Counted from the stretch's first letter, positions 48,242 through 62,079 are shown. The stretch is 64,000 nucleotides of DNA from Quillaja saponaria (GCA_029379385.1 CM055611.1:2728001-2792000), one strand, 5' to 3'. Numbers and translations are program-made. Notes: generated by a model from the sequence alone, not told the origin.

Positions 48242-50129
48242 ATGGAAAATTTGCTTTGTGATGAAGTATGGCTTTCAAGCTCTGAAACTAAAAGTAAATG
48301 TAGCGATATTGAGCCTTGCATTAGTGTTATTGGTTCCTTTCATGAATATGATGATGAGCAAGAGTTTGAGCAGGCACTTAATGTATGTTTAGAGAAGGAA
48401 ATTGCGTACATGCCTGCACCTAATTACGTAGAGTATTTGCAGTCTAATAATTTGATTCTGGCTAGGTTCAAGGTTGTTCAATGGTTTAACAAGGTTAGTA
48501 ATTTCTTTTGAGTATTCCTACATTTTTGTTTGATATGAGATCATAATTCTCTGAATATTTGTTCTCTAGTACGTACTTTAATTTGTTATTTCTTTATCTT
48601 GATTTGCAGTGCAGAAGTCGCTTGGGTGTTTCTTTTGGAACAGTCTTTTATGCTGCAAATTACTTAGATCGATTTATATCTATCAATCAATGCAATGTAA
48701 GCAAAGCTCAAGGAAATTAATTATGCAACCTTTTTAACTTCTTTTATATTTTGGCTAGCCACCTTTTGGTTTTGTGTTATCTACTCCCATAAATGAGTGG
48801 GAGATCCAGGTTCGAACCCTCACTCATTTGAGGATGGGATTCAAAATTACCAGAACCGATCGATATAGATTTAGCAAAATTCAGAGGATGTTATTTGAGA
48901 AATAAGATTTTTACTTGTTGCTTTTTCAGGATTGGAAGGATTGGACGATTGAATTGTTGTCTATAGCATGCTTCTCTATTGCCTCTAAGTTCAATGAGAC
49001 ATCTTCTCTTTCCCTGCATGAAATTCAGGTGACTTTAGTTATAACTGTCATTGCTACAATTACTTTTATAGATAATCATATAGCTTAACTGTCTTTCTCC
49101 AATTGTGACTGAAGATGTTTGAGGATTTGGAGTATTCATTTCAATCAGAGGCAATTCTTAGAATGGAGTTGACACTGTTAAAGTCACTAGGATGGCGCCT
49201 TAATTCTGTGACAGCTTATTCTGCCTTAGAACTGCTGATGTGCAAAATTGATTCCTTGAAACCTCATCTTCATCAGAAGCTTATCTCTCGAGTCACTGAA
49301 TTGCTTCTCCAAGCTACTTTAGGTATATTGCATATATATGATCATATATCTATATATATACATATATAGAAATAAATATATAATTACAACGTACAAGGAG
49401 GGAATACACAACTTGTTCTATTGGCCTCCTGCCGTAATATATATGATTTCATATCAATTAGAATATGTTACAGCCCATGATTTGGGCTTAATTTTGCGTA
49501 TATACATTATTGTTGTACCTAGTCTTGCCGTAATATATTCTAACTATATCAATCAACTAATTCACCCAAAAGCTCGAAAGCGAGTCCGAGGATAATGGTT
49601 TATATTCTCTTACAATTAAAGGGTGGATTCTTCTTATCAATGACTCCCTAATTGTTTCTATTGTACTAAATGACCTAAACTGCATGTTCCAGATGTGAAA
49701 ATGCTGGAGTTCAGGCAAAGTATTCTTGCTGTATCTGCTTTACGTTGCGGTCTAGACCAGTTATCTCCACCAGCATCAGATAATCATATTTCCTATCTTA
49801 CTACACTCTTTAACCAAAGTCAGAAGGTTATAAGAAATTTGTGTTCTGGTTCTGTTTGTACTAGAAAAATAAGAATGGACTGTTTCATTGATTCTATATA
49901 TTTGTTTTGCTAGGATGATCTGATCAAGTGTCATAAGCTCATGGAAGCACAGACTTTGATGATGAGTTGTGAAAACCATTATTACTGTCCTTCAAGTCCA
50001 ACCACAGTATTGTTGAAGGAGCAGACTGGCATTTATGGAGATTGCTATATCAGTACATCCGTCTTTAAGACGCTTGATCAGAATATGAAGCTGGAACCAA
50101 GCAGGAAGAGGGAAAATGGAGGATACTGA
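48242..50129 (+). CDS. D-type cyclin, CYCD7-like
   Basis: Six exons: 48242-48493, 48610-48696, 48930-49028, 49115-49322, 49693-49826 and 49914-50129. All have GT..AG borders and consistent phase; the product has 331 residues. Residues 4-8, LLCDE, form the LxCxE retinoblastoma-binding motif of D cyclins. The N-terminal cyclin box covers about residues 55-185 (WFNKCRSRLGVSFGTVFYAA, NYLDRFIS, then WTIELLSIACFSIASKFNE and MELTLLKSLGWRLNSVTAYS). A C-terminal cyclin fold follows (VTELLLQATLDVKMLEFRQS). D cyclins bind CDKA and phosphorylate RBR at G1/S. The MENLLCDE start and the DVKMLEF region resemble Arabidopsis CYCD7;1, a guard-mother-cell cyclin; the subclass is judged from memory. A second ATG four codons upstream (48230) is possible but less likely. 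Confidence 0.9.
48770..48880 (+). repeat. B-box-containing block in cyclin intron 2 (SINE candidate)
   Basis: GGTTCGAACCC at 48810-48820 is a perfect Pol III B-box match. It is preceded by an imperfect inverted repeat, TCCCATAAATGAGTGGGA at 48786-48803. No tRNA cloverleaf can be folded around it. It may be a short SINE fragment inserted in the intron. Confidence 0.3.
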
Positions 50130-51848
50130 AGTCTGTTTTATATTAGATAGTAATAATCATATTGGTGATTTTATATGTTTGAAGTTTCCGAGTAGTAAAA
50201 ACTACTTTTGGGGGAAAGGCTTGACTATAATTTCATTTTCTCATACTTCTTGAGATTCAAATGGAATAATTTGATGTTGATGTTTTAAGACCCAAATTAA
50301 TCCCATCAGTCTGATCATCAATCCTAAAAAATTGAAATAACAGTTGAATCATTTACATATGAAAAAATATATATATATTTAATCAGAGTGGCCCACATTT
50401 GAACTGGACAATCTGGTTTTATTACTTTAAAAACTCGGCCTATTTAATGTAAAAAATAAAAAATAAAAGAGCTTAACCAGACTATTTTCCTTTTCTTATA
50501 ATAATTATAATTTTTTATTTTTTATTTGACATTAAACTATTGTATATGTGCATAAAATATTTATTAAAAAAATAATATATTTTCAAATTATGACATCATC
50601 AAGTCAACTTGAAGATGGATCCAATGATTCAAGATCTAGACACTTTTTCGAACTAGTTTTTAAACACTATTGTGAGTTAAGATTTCTCTTTTGGTTTATG
50701 TTTATTAGGAGATTCACAAATTAGAAGGTAGTCGATAAATATAATGGTATTGGTAACAAAAACGGGTCACTAAGGCCACTAAAATAAAAAGTAACTTTTT
50801 CACCTATTGTCCTTGTTTAGTTTAGCTTTTAAAATAGCTTTTGGATTTAAACTTTTCTACAAAGGTGTTTGTAATTTTATTTTTTCTTCTAAGAATCACA
50901 TTCACATGTACGGATTCCTTGTCTATTGTAAAAACCTAAACCTCCATCATCTCTCTTCATAAAATAACCAAGTTAAACTCATTTGTAAAATTTAATTATT
51001 GTCATCACTGTTGTCACCAATGTTTTAGAAATTAGATAGGTGATGGACTCAAAAAATTTATTTATTATTTAGTTATTTGTTCAATCAAGGTCAGACCAAT
51101 TATTTGATGAGATAACGTACTAAATATATTTAATTATATATTTTAAATATTATACATAATATATAATTTTAAATTAATTTTATGAAAGCTAAATACACGA
51201 AAAAAAAATAGAATATTTCTATATTTATTAAATAATAAGAAAATCATTTCATAAATAATCAAATATAGTTCTTAATAATTAATATGGCAATTGATAGATT
51301 TATTATATATTACAACAATCAAATTTTAACTTATACATCAAAATAATATAGGCAAGATTAATATAAAATATAATTATTTTACTAATTATAAATATAAAAT
51401 ACCAATATTTTACTAATACTTAATTAAATAATAATTTTTCTTATAAACTGGTTCACTTCAATTAACCTACTTACTTTGATTTTTCTAATTTTTGTTTAAT
51501 TTTAACTAATCCAACTACCAACACAATTTATAAGTTTAATTCAACCGCATTATACCACCCGACCACAATTCAACTAATTTGACAAGCCACTCGATCATTT
51601 TTTGAACGTTGATTGCCACCAATTGGCCACAAATGTACCAAGTCTGTGATATGATACACCCTTACTTGGCCAGTTAGGGACCAGAGAGTTGTGTGAAGTA
51701 CTAACGGTCTACCCCAGTGGCCCCTCTTAGCTCTAATCATAATCTCTACCACACAAAAAAGGTACCAAAAAAAAAAAAAAAAAAATCTTCTACAGAAAGT
51801 AGATAAAGTGGGCAAAGAAGCAATGGCAATGGCTGTAGAAGAAAAACA
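50130..51848. other. AT-rich intergenic region
   Basis: 3' region of the cyclin, then low-complexity AT DNA. From about 51560 composition becomes mixed, probably the OHP1 promoter. An A-run lies at 51767-51784. No gene was seen on either strand. Confidence 0.4.
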
Positions 51849-52452
51849 ATGGCACCTGCTTCATCAACAGTGTTATCATCGTCTCTCATCCCCGCAAGAC
51901 TTCCAGCATTTAATTCTCAGACTCAACAGCTATCCCTTCTCCGCAATCATAGTTTGAATGGCACAAATTCTAAGAGGCGGGTTTCCTTCATTGTTCAAGC
52001 TGCCAAGATTCCTGCTGGTGTATGTTCTTCTTTTTCTGTGTTTTCTTCTAATTTAATCTTCTTTTGTTTCTGTTGTGGAAAGATTACTGCGAAAGAATCT
52101 AATGGGTATTGGAATTTTCACCAGTTAGAAATACCAAAAGTACAACCAAAATTTAGAGCTCCTTTTCTAGGATTCACAAAGACAGCTGAAGTATGGAATT
52201 CTAGAGCTTGTATGATTGGTCTCATTGGAACTTTCATTGTCGAACTGGTCAGTGTTCTTTTTCTCTTTATGTCTTTCCCTAATATTTTTGGTGATTTCTC
52301 TAATTATGAATTGAACAAGGCTTTTCACATTTGAGTATGATCTTCTGAGTGATTCATATTGTGTGGTTTTTTATTTTTTTTAGATAATTAACAAGGGTAT
52401 ACTTCAAGTGATTGGAGTGGATGTTGGGAAGGGTCTTGATCTTCCTCTGTGA
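51849..52452 (+). CDS. OHP1: One-helix protein 1 (Hlip-type, LHC superfamily), chloroplast
   Basis: Three exons: 51849-52019, 52125-52247 and 52384-52452, all in phase 0, give 120 residues. The first about 50 residues are a Ser/Arg-rich transit peptide ending near VQAAK. The mature part has PFLGFTKTAEVWNSRACMIG, which contains the ExxNxRxxMIG chlorophyll-binding signature, then one membrane helix (LIGTFIVELIINKGILQVIG) and the conserved GKGLDLPL end. OHP1 works in the thylakoid with OHP2 and HCF244, binding pigments during photosystem II reaction-centre assembly. Length and C-terminus match the family closely. A different-frame ATG at 51823 lies in the leader and would open a short unrelated frame. 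Confidence 0.95.
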
Positions 52453-52921
52453 CCATTCAAGTTGCATATGACTGTAACCAGCTATGTGCTATCCTTCTTG
52501 GTGTCGTTTGATAATTTTCTTTCAAGAACTAATCTTGTAAAAATTTTATGGAATCAGCTATTATGTGTATGTGGTGTCAGCAACATATGCTTATAACTAA
52601 TGAATTTGTGCTTCTGTAAATTGAATGCTTCACTTGCAAATAGAAGTTTTTCAAAGTAAGTTCATTCCCCTTCGTTTGGTTGCATCTGTCTACAATTCAA
52701 CCTGGACAATTTATAATTTGTTATCTAGCAGAATTTAATATACGATGCCATTATAGCAGTATTGCCAGTGTAAAAACTTGTACAAGTTCACAGTACCATA
52801 TACATATTCTCACTATCTATTAAGCTCAAAATAAAGCTGTACGCTTCTTCCCATTTACTGCATTTATGATCAACAAATCTTGAGCTTTAGCAGCAAAATA
52901 GCAGGCATAACAGGGAACAGT
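52453..52921. other. Convergent spacer between OHP1 and the TPR gene
   Basis: Tail-to-tail 3' regions of OHP1 (plus) and the TPR gene (minus). No further gene was seen. Confidence 0.5.
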
Positions 52922-55900
52922 CTACAAGACTCTGCTAATCCTAGCATCTATAACAGGCAATTTGGAATTTGAGTCCAATTCTAGAGCTTCAGCTAGTGAC
53001 AGTCGACGGTTTCTCCATGCAGCCTCTGCCCAACTCTTCATCTTCTCTCCTTGAACCTTTCTGTTTTCTTGGACAATAAGTGCTTCTGCGTAGCCACCTA
53101 CAAGATAGATCAATCAATCAAGTACTAAAATGAATACAAATTAGGATTTGAATTCAGCACAGAAAACAACCAGAATCAAGGTATTTGCATACAAAATGAG
53201 AATCACTGATGCATTATGCATTCTACTTAGAAGTTGAAGTGGCATGCATGACATGACATGACAGACACTGCCAACAACTCATATTATTTTTTTGGTAAGT
53301 ACATATTCATTGTAATTCAAAGACACTAATACAAACTCCAGCCACCCCGTCCAACTTAATCTCTAACACCAATTGACATATTAATATTCCTTCATATAAT
53401 GGTAATATTCATTAAGGTCAAACCATGAGTTAGAAAGATAGAATAACTTCTTTTGAAATCCGTTTATAGCAGTCATTTTTGGATTAATATCTAACTTCTG
53501 CCAAATAGATGCAACAATGTTTTGTTTCCAGATGCATTTTTTACATGTACAGCAAACTCTTATTATGGTCATACCTCATGTATAATAATCCCTATTTTAA
53601 AAAGCTATCCATAGGTGCCTAGGAATATTGTTCAAATGCTCAAACATACCTCTTGCAAGGGCCACCATGTCTCTTCTATCAATGTTGACTCCAGCATCTA
53701 TACCAACATTTAGAGCTTAGAAGACATATCAAATGAGTTGTGTATAAGCAAGAAAGGATATAGATCAACTTTACCTTCACTCTCCACTGGTGGAGCCTTC
53801 AACAATTCTATCGCCTTTCTAAAGAGTCCCTATCAACAATTTCATAGTTAATTAACAACCAAAGTACAAAGAAAAAACCAGTAGTTTGATTTGAATGACA
53901 AGATTTAACCAGTCAGATTTTGAGACCACCATTGAAATCAGAAAGAAAGCCTAGTGCTGGAAATAACTTAACAGACCAAACCAGTACGAGCAGTTAAGAT
54001 CTCATTACAAAATGTTTCCACGCAACTACTTTTACTAACTATTTTACATATTTCCATCACTGAAGGCAGTGGCACCTGCATTGTAACACCCTACATATAA
54101 CACTTCTGTACCAGCTTTCCATGCATTTGCGCTTAGAGTGCTCAGTATGTGAAGCTCCATATTAAAATAAATAAACAAAAAAAGTAAAACAGGATCACCT
54201 TATTGGTGGAACATCATTCAATAAGATACTTCAGACAAAAGCTTTTTTTGTTAGAACTCCTTGAAAAATTCTTTTTTTTTTTTTTTTTTTTTTCTTTTTC
54301 TTTGCTAGAATCCTTGAAAAATTCTTAGTAGTGACTAGTGATATGTGCACTCTGTTTCTGATACAAAACGCATCAAACATGCCAGACATGGTCCTCGACT
54401 AGATTATACTTACAACAATTGTGTGTGTCGGTGTGTGGTAATTTCATCTTAACAAAGTTAAATAAAATATTAAATTTGTAGAATTGCCTTATTAGTGGAA
54501 CATCGTTGTATAAAATAACTCTTAGTAGTGAAAGAACCACCCTGCTTCTACTTCAAAATACATCAAATAACCAAATTTTACTTGAAATGGTCCTTTTGGA
54601 TTATCCTTACCAACATCAATTGCTTCTTCATCAACCACTTTTACCATTGGTAATGACTTTCTTGGTCATCTACTTAAATGACCAGGTCAAAATCCCCAGA
54701 ACAAGTATAAATTGAAATATTGAAGTGCACACTACAGCCAATAACTGTTGAGTTGAGTCAAGGGTACCTCCTGCCTTTCAAGGACAAGATTGGCAGGTGA
54801 GACCGAGGCCTAAGGCATACTCTATTTTGTGCCTGACTTAGCAATCCAAAAGATGAAAAGGGAAAAAAAAAATCTACATTTAAATTTATGTACTTAAAAT
54901 AAAAAAATCCTGACTTACCAATTTTAAAGGTGAAAAGCAAACAAATTTAAATTTAAAATTTTATTTATTTCAAATAAAATAAATAAGACATGGGTGAGTT
55001 TTGTTCTGACCTCTTGGACCAAAAGGGAACTTGAGCGCTCCTGCATTGCTTTACGCCTAAACATGAGAGCTATGCATGTTAAGATTACACCAACCTTTGG
55101 ATGATGTGAGCCTAGATCAAAGTAGTAAAGCAACATCATATTAGTAAAAGCCTTAAAAGGATTTCCTTTTAAAGCAAACAGAGCAAAGAACTTACATACC
55201 AAAACACTCCTCTGTCTTAGTTAATGCCCTTGTCAATAATTCCTCTGCATCACCAAAGTTCCTGAAATAACAGTAGATAGTAATATCGCATAAGGTGACA
55301 ATGCTAGGAAGATGTGATTAAGTTGAAGTATAAAAGTATTATGGCTTACCCCAAGTGTGCTTCAAGCTGTCCTAAACTGCACATGGCCCCCAAGATCACC
55401 TCCTCCACGGTCATATTACAAGCTGCTAAGGCATATGGGTCTCCAAAATCTTTAGTCTCAGACCCTCCTTCTATAACTTTCTGGTAAACCTCCTTTGCCA
55501 ACGAGAAGTTCTGTGTTGCATGTAAAAATTCTCCATATGATAGAGCAACGCTACCTATATATCCAAACATCAATTTATTGTAGAAGAACATCTACCATAA
55601 TGACGATAAATAAATCTTACCATTACAAAGTTTGTCAGCCTGAGGTCCTTGAAAGAATGCATCAGCTGCAAAGAGCCCCAAAATCAACAGCATTTACATA
55701 ACAAATAATCAACAAAGATATGCAACCCTTTAACTGTACCTGACTCAAGATTAGCTTTGATAAGTTCAACTAGCCCTTTGACTGCTTTAGCACGAGCATT
55801 TATAACCTCAAAATCTCTACCACTGCATCCTGTGCCCTGTATCCTCAAGAATTCTAAGCAAACATCTGCGACCACTGATGACGTATCATCCTATATGGGA

Positions 55901-56847
55901 TAAATTTTCCCAAATAAATCCGAATTGAAGTGAAACAGAAAAATACAAGCAAATTTTTTACGTGAGTTTGTCATAACAAACCTGCCCTAACTCGAGATGA
56001 AGTCCAACCAGAGCTTCAAATGCAGCAACTACGAACATAAGAGAAGACCAAAAAAAAAAAAAAAAGAACACTTATGGTTCTAGGAGTCACTTGAACAAGT
56101 GCAAATGTAAAAGCAGAAACTACTAACCATCTTACCCCTCAGACCCAAGAATGAGCTGGCTAAATCTTGAACTCTATTGAGCCTCTCTATAGCTTCATGA
56201 AAGTCACCTCTAAGAAAAATAATTAAATCAAACTTATATGAGTTTCTAATCCCTCACACACAGAATTTATCCAAATTAATTTTTGAAGGTCAATCAGTTT
56301 GGTAATCGAAATATTAATTGGGATTTGCAAGCGTAACTAGTGAGTAAATTAATAATAAAAATAAGTAAAAAAAAAAAAAACCAAACCTTTCAGACAATAA
56401 AGTGGACATAGCGAGTAAGACCATTCCTTTTGAGTTTTCATTTGCAGGGTCTTTTCCTTCGCTTAGCTGATTGGAAAGGCACTGTTCCAGTACAAGCATA
56501 CCTTGTGCAAATGATTCATCTACAATTTAACAAACAAAAACTCATCACCACCGAGAAAGATAGTAAGTAATTTTATAGCAAATAGAAAGTGGAAAAATTG
56601 AAAAACTGTAAGTTACTGAAGCTGGGAATGACAAAAAACCTGATTTCTGAGACCGGGCATGAGACAAAGCGTAATTGATCATCTGAACAGCAACTGGGTT
56701 TGCCTTTGAATGGTCTACCCCATCATGGATTAACCTAAACGGTGGTGATGATGCTATGAGGTATGGCCTCCGAGAAACTGATCGTAATTCGCCATTACGA
56801 GCAACAGTGGTCGAAGCTCTTGACAACTTAGTTAAGGTGCGTAACAT
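52922..56847 (-). CDS. Tetratricopeptide-repeat protein, putative organellar
   Basis: Twelve exons on the minus strand: 56640-56847, 56387-56519, 56136-56209, 55982-56028, 55740-55890, 55621-55665, 55350-55554, 55261-55200 (low end 55200), 55011-55111, 53775-53829, 53650-53697 and 52922-53097. All junctions are GT..AG and keep frame, giving 434 residues. The N-terminus (MLRTLTKLSRASTTVARNGE) is Arg/Ser-rich and lacks acidic residues early, as mitochondrial presequences do. Helical TPR-like units follow, for example GDFHEAIERLNRVQDLA, GEFLHATQNFSLAKEVYQKV, NFGDAEELLTRALTKTEE and GLFRKAIELL. TPR arrays mediate protein-protein contacts; the role of this family is not known to me. An upstream in-frame Met at 56916 adds MERETPAPICV; I prefer Met 56847 because it yields a clean targeting peptide. 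A 24-T tract lies in the long intron near 54272. Confidence 0.88.
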
Positions 56848-56916
56848 CGTCGCTTCTGGTTCTTTGTTTGTTGAAAAATCACAAACACAGATTGGGGCAG
56901 GAGTTTCTCGTTCCAC

Positions 56917-57899
56917 TGTTGTGTGGATTTCTGAACCCAGTCACCAGGGGTGACTCACCAGGACTTCTGTTTTTTTTCTTTTTTCCGTTTTTCACTACCT
57001 TGAATTGAAAAAATAAATTAATTGAGATAAATAGTGTTTGTACCCTCCAAATCTCTTAAATTTATTTTTTTGTTAACTCTTTTAAATTTAGAGAATTTAA
57101 AAAGAAAAAATAAAATATATTACAATTTTAACATGATTAATATATATTTATTATTTTTATTATATACTTATTATTATTTTTAAAACATAATCATAAAATT
57201 ATATAATAGTATATATATATATATATATATTTTTTTTTTTTAATATCACTTTTTATCTAGTCTTCTATTTACTCCCCTCTTCTCTTTTTTCAAACTCTAG
57301 ACCTTTAAATTTATGAGTCTTGTAAGTCGTGACTACTTTTGTACTCCATAAGGTGGATATATCACATAAAATTGATAGCTAAATAATTGAAACTTACGAA
57401 TTTAAGGTAGACACATACATTGCAAAAAGACTGTTGATAATAAATGTTCTAATTGACTGCCTAGCAGTTTTGTTCTTTATACATTAGTATTTGTGTTCGA
57501 CTAGAGAAATCTAGGTCAAAATGATGTGTTTCCCAGGCTTAAGATACCCTTTATTGGTAACTTTTCTGAGTGGCGTAAAACTGACCAAGTGAAAATGAAT
57601 TCTACTTTCTTTTCAGAGCTACATTGGCCTTTTAGTCATCTCAAGCCTAAAGCTACAAGGTTCTTGATAATTTCAGAATGACAGCATCCTTGAGGAAGAG
57701 AACGTGAAAACAGAAAGTAATATCTGTAAACATAGACATTCGCTTACAGTCATCACACTGTCATATGTTACACAGCTCAATATAGCAACTGCTATCCATG
57801 ACAAACAAAACCTGGATAATTCAAAGGGAAGAACAGAATAGCCTATAGGATAAGGAAGATAAAAAGAAAATGCATTGATCTGGTAAACATTGCAGCTTT
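56917..57899. other. Intergenic spacer between TPR and FES1 genes
   Basis: Holds the TPR promoter and the FES1 3' region. A TA microsatellite of about 22 bases lies at 57208-57229, followed by a poly-T run. No gene was seen. Confidence 0.5.
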
Positions 57900-60683
57900 C
57901 TAGTGTGATCTGTCTGTCTTTTCACCAGTATCTTGCTCGGTATTCGAACTACTTTGAACAGTTGTACTTGTAGCTGCCGGGGGAATCCCTGGCCCTAAAA
58001 GCAAAGGAGTCACTTTCTTTTCAGTACTAGGATCTTTATCTGAAGAACGGTCAGCAGCCCAAGCTCTCAGAGGTGGCTCAAAGTGTTTGCTAGCAACGTC
58101 AGGTGGCGGTGCATCTTCACCAGGAAGGACAAGAAGCCCCTTCTCTCGAAGAGAAGATGGCTCATTATAACAAGTACTCCAAAGGGAGTCCACAAGTAGT
58201 CCCTCTTCCCTAGCTGCGCCGAGATCTTCAGCTGACATCAAACTGATACCATTTAACCTCTCTTGAAGAAGCTGCTTTAATTTCTCATCATCTTCCATAC
58301 CAGAAGCTCCATTTGTTCTATCACGAGCAAGCTCAAGAAGACCCCTAAGGGCAGCTTCTCGTACCTCTCCATCTTCACTGGAGGCAAGGTGTATCATTAT
58401 GCGAGGAAATCCTAGCTCACCAACTATGTTGCAGTCTGAACTATTCTCATGCAACAAGTACTGGATCAAGTTGAGAGCTTTTCTGAAAGATGATAAATTT
58501 ATTATAAAAAAGAAGAAACAATCAACCTAATTAACAGAAAAGCAAACATTTTTTTCATCTGAGAATGGAGAAACTTATTAACCAAGAAGTGCTAACATCA
58601 TCAATAAAAACATGTTAGCTATAGAAAAATAGCATTCAGTTCGGTCTCACTTCATAGTAGTTATTACCAATCAAATAGAAACTACTAATGCCATATCAAA
58701 CTGTTTTCAGATCTACTTACCTTTGAAATCTCACACTTTCAGAACTTAAAGCATCTCTTAAGGCTGCATAACCATTTGCAAGACGAAATGCAGTTACACC
58801 AGGTTTGTTGTGTCTGATTAAAGCTGCCAAGAGATCCCCAAAGCATAAATTAAATCAATATCACTCCAAACTCGGAAATAGAAGCTTAGCATGAAATAGA
58901 CCTAAAAGACAATACTGACATGATATTGCACCAAGTGCTTTAGTTCGAACAGTCACATCAGGATCTGAAGTGAAATTAGAAAGGAGAGGTTCTAAGCCAT
59001 TTGCTTCCATGACCAATTGCTGGCTTCGTGGATTGTTTTGGACTATCGTGGTTACAACCTCCGCAGCCTTTGCACGAATATTAGCATGGGAGTTTTTAAG
59101 GTAACCAAGGAGAGGTACCAAACCACCAATTGAGTGAAGATCTTCCAGACATACAAAATAAAGGAAATAGATTAGCCATAATGCTATAGACAGTGGGAAA
59201 AAAATGCAGGTCCACAGTTACACTATATGCAGAAATAGCACTGCAAGAAAAAATAAAAATTGAGTACTATTTTATCAAAGGAAAGCTTCATTTCATATTG
59301 TTTGAATGAAGGTGAAAAGATCTACACGTTGGGAGGTTTAGCAAACTAGTTAAATTGAAAACCGATATAAAACATCATATGTCCTGTTTCAGAAAACATC
59401 ATTATTATTATGCTGAGATTCTCAGAAGATTATGGCTACCTAGTTTTACCTGTAATCAAACTAAAAGCCAAAATAGATATGCAAGAAAAAAATTTGAGTA
59501 CTATTTTATGAAAGGAAAGCTTCATTGGAAATAGTTGTACTGGAGGGAAAAACTGAGTACTATTTTATCAAAGGAAAGCTTCATTGGAAATAGTTGTACT
59601 GGAGGGAAAAAGCTCTACATATTTGGATATAGTGTACAATAGTACATTCTCTGATACTCACATGTAGAAGAACAGTAGAAAAAGCTAAAATACAGAAGAA
59701 TTATAAATCTGAATGATGTCCAAAGGAATCATACCAAAAGGAATGTAAAGTTATGACAAGTTATCTATTAATATGTGGAAAGACAAAGGAAATTATGAGG
59801 TAACTCTCAATTATCAGGGATCAAGAATGGAGAAAAAGAATTTCCATGATCCTCTCCATATGCATTGACAAGAATACTGGATTAGAAAAATCTACTAACT
59901 CATAATTATCAAACAATAAAACATTTCACTCTGGCATGCCTACAGCACACATAAGAATGATGCAAGAAGGTTTCCAATCAATTATTCACAGCCAGCAAAT
60001 ACCATGGCATGAAATCAAGAACATGAAAAAAATTAGGAGTTGTACCATTTGCCATATCGATTGATTCAACATGCTCTTGTAGCTCATCCAGCATATCTGC
60101 CAACAATTCAGATTGTGAACCAAATAATTAATGTGAGACTAAAAAATCTTAGCCAAACAAACGAAAAATGACTAAAGAAGTACTACTTGTTTTAAAAAAA
60201 AATAAAAAATGTGACAAAAGGGTTGATACCTTCAATGTCTTCAGATGTAACTCCTTGAGACTCCAAGACTTGCTCTGGAGTTTGCATAACAAGAGTTATC
60301 TCTTTCATACGTTTAATAACATCAACACTCTGTGATTGCATGGCTTCCATAAACCATCTTCGATCCTCCTCACTTAATAGCAAAAAGTACATTAAAATCA
60401 GACATTAGTCTATCCAATATTCATCTAGCCCAGTTGCACATTCAAAGACAAGAACCCAGTTTCAAAAAATTAATTTTTTGCATCGTTTTCAATTCTAAAT
60501 ATGTAAAAAGCAACTCTTACTCGTAATTAACAAAAGCAAATATAAGATACAAAACAAAATCGGATGAATAAGAGACAGAAGAAACATGGAAACATACCTT
60601 AAATTGCGTTGCGGATGAGTTCCATCGGAATGAGCGAGACTCCACTTAAGCAAACCTTCCCAGTTGGGTCCGTCTTTGGCCAT
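57900..60683 (-). CDS. Hsp70 nucleotide exchange factor FES1-like
   Basis: Six exons on the minus strand: 60598-60683, 60230-60372, 60046-60096, 58920-59141, 58721-58823 and 57900-58482. All splice in frame to give 395 residues. The N-terminus has the Fes1 domain (GPNWEGLLKWSLAHSDGT, SEEDRRWFMEAMQS). Armadillo-type repeats follow (GGLVPLLGYLKNSHANIRAK, ANGLEPLLSNFTSDPDVTVR, NGYAALRDALSSESVRFQ, LGFPRIMIHLASSEDGEVRE). The tail is Pro/Ser-rich and probably disordered. Fes1/HspBP1 proteins release ADP from cytosolic Hsp70; plant Fes1A is needed for acquired thermotolerance. The KDGPNWEGLLKWSLAHSDG start is closest to Fes1A. Intron 3 carries locally duplicated sequence (59261-59612). Confidence 0.94.
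59261..59612. repeat. Intronic duplication in the FES1-like gene
   Basis: TGAGTACTATTTTATCAAAG occurs at 59261 and 59554, and with one change at 59495. The last two copies form a near-perfect tandem of 59 bases that includes GCTTCATTGGAAATAGTTGT. The first copy diverges after GCTTCATT. All lie within intron 3. Confidence 0.85.
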
Positions 60684-62079
60684 TACTGCTGGTTGAAAAG
60701 AGAAACCTAAAACCCAATTGCAAAGTTCACGTTTTGATTCAATTAACTATGCCTCAAAAGTATTATAGAAGGGAACCAGAACAAAATAGTAAGCTTAAAA
60801 TATATAACAGGGTGAAGGCGATTCGGGAAACGTCTACAGAATTCGAGAAGAGTGGTGGATATCAGAAAGGAAAGGAAGGTAAGGAGGAAAGTCTATGGCG
60901 GTATGGCCTATGGCGATTGTAGGAGCTGAGGTTGGGGTTGCTGACGGGCTTAGAAGCTTGGATACGTAACCATTGAGACTGGCCCAAAATTTTATATCCA
61001 AGACCAATTGACGTTGGACTATTGAGCCATGCCCACCACAGATGGCCCAATATTACTACAACTTGCAACTGGCCACTGCAATTACAAAATGCTGAGTGAG
61101 CTCTACTTGAAACATATTTTTTCTTTCCATTTAATCTCTTTAATAGTCATGTGCTGTTCAAGTTAATTTATATATCTAGACCAAGTCATTGTTCTTATCC
61201 AATCAAAATGTAACTCTTTAAAAATAAAGATAAGTGATTAGAGTTATAATTCTCTTAATCTCTTTTAAGCAGTAAAACTTATTTATAATTTTAGGTAGCG
61301 CATTCTTTTATGGTGTTAGAATTCAAGCATAACCTTAAGGTGTACTAATATAGCTGTCAAAAATCATCCATCAAAATATATATATTGTGTCATCTACAAG
61401 AATTAAATTAAATAAAAATAAACCTAACATAGTTTATATTTTAAAACTTTATAGGCTAAATTATAGTTTAGCGCTTATCCGAATTTCAAAAATGAAAAAT
61501 GGCATCTTTTAATTTCCCAAATCACACAATCTGGTCCTTGATGCTCCCGTTAATTATAACCTAACGAAAACCGATGTGTATGGGTGGCTACCTATCTAGC
61601 ATGACCATGTAGACTAATGGTGATAAATTAAGCCCATTAAAGGGGTATGTGCTGGACCATCCCCTCAAATACTAGAGTTACAAACATTAAAATTGATATC
61701 AATTGGAATCTGAGAAGTTTGTTAAGTGATTTCTCTGTTGGGGGTTCTACTTATGAAGCAAATTTGTGAATGTTTTTTAATCCAATTTGTGTTATGTTGA
61801 AGTATGTGTTTAATTTCGAACTGGTTCATGTAGTTTTCATTGTTGTTTACTTTTGAAATCCCTACGTGCTATTGGTTAGGATCCTTTAAATGGTTGTTCA
61901 TGCTTTTGGTTAGGGAAAAATGTATATGAATGGTAGGACTACATTGTTCAGAATGTGGATATGTTTCTACCCTAAAATGTTTTGGTTTTGTTATGTTGTG
62001 GGGACCGAGTATTCGGTTAAGGGTTCTTGTAATTTGTGTTAATGTTTACTCCTTTTATTTTTTATTTTCTAATTTTGTA
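60684..62079. other. Region between FES1 and the MULE remnant
   Basis: The FES1 promoter and 5' leader are expected at 60684-60950. A run of less AT-rich sequence at 60730-61080 has frames on both strands but none protein-like. 61100-62079 is AT-rich without recognisable genes. Confidence 0.4.

Noticed and set aside
48810..48820. GGTTCGAACCC as an intronic tRNA gene
   Set aside because: No cloverleaf; kept only as a SINE-like candidate.
23243..52452. Functional linkage of RCA and OHP1 as a photosynthesis cluster
   Set aside because: They are 26 kb apart with unrelated genes and transposons between; co-location looks incidental.
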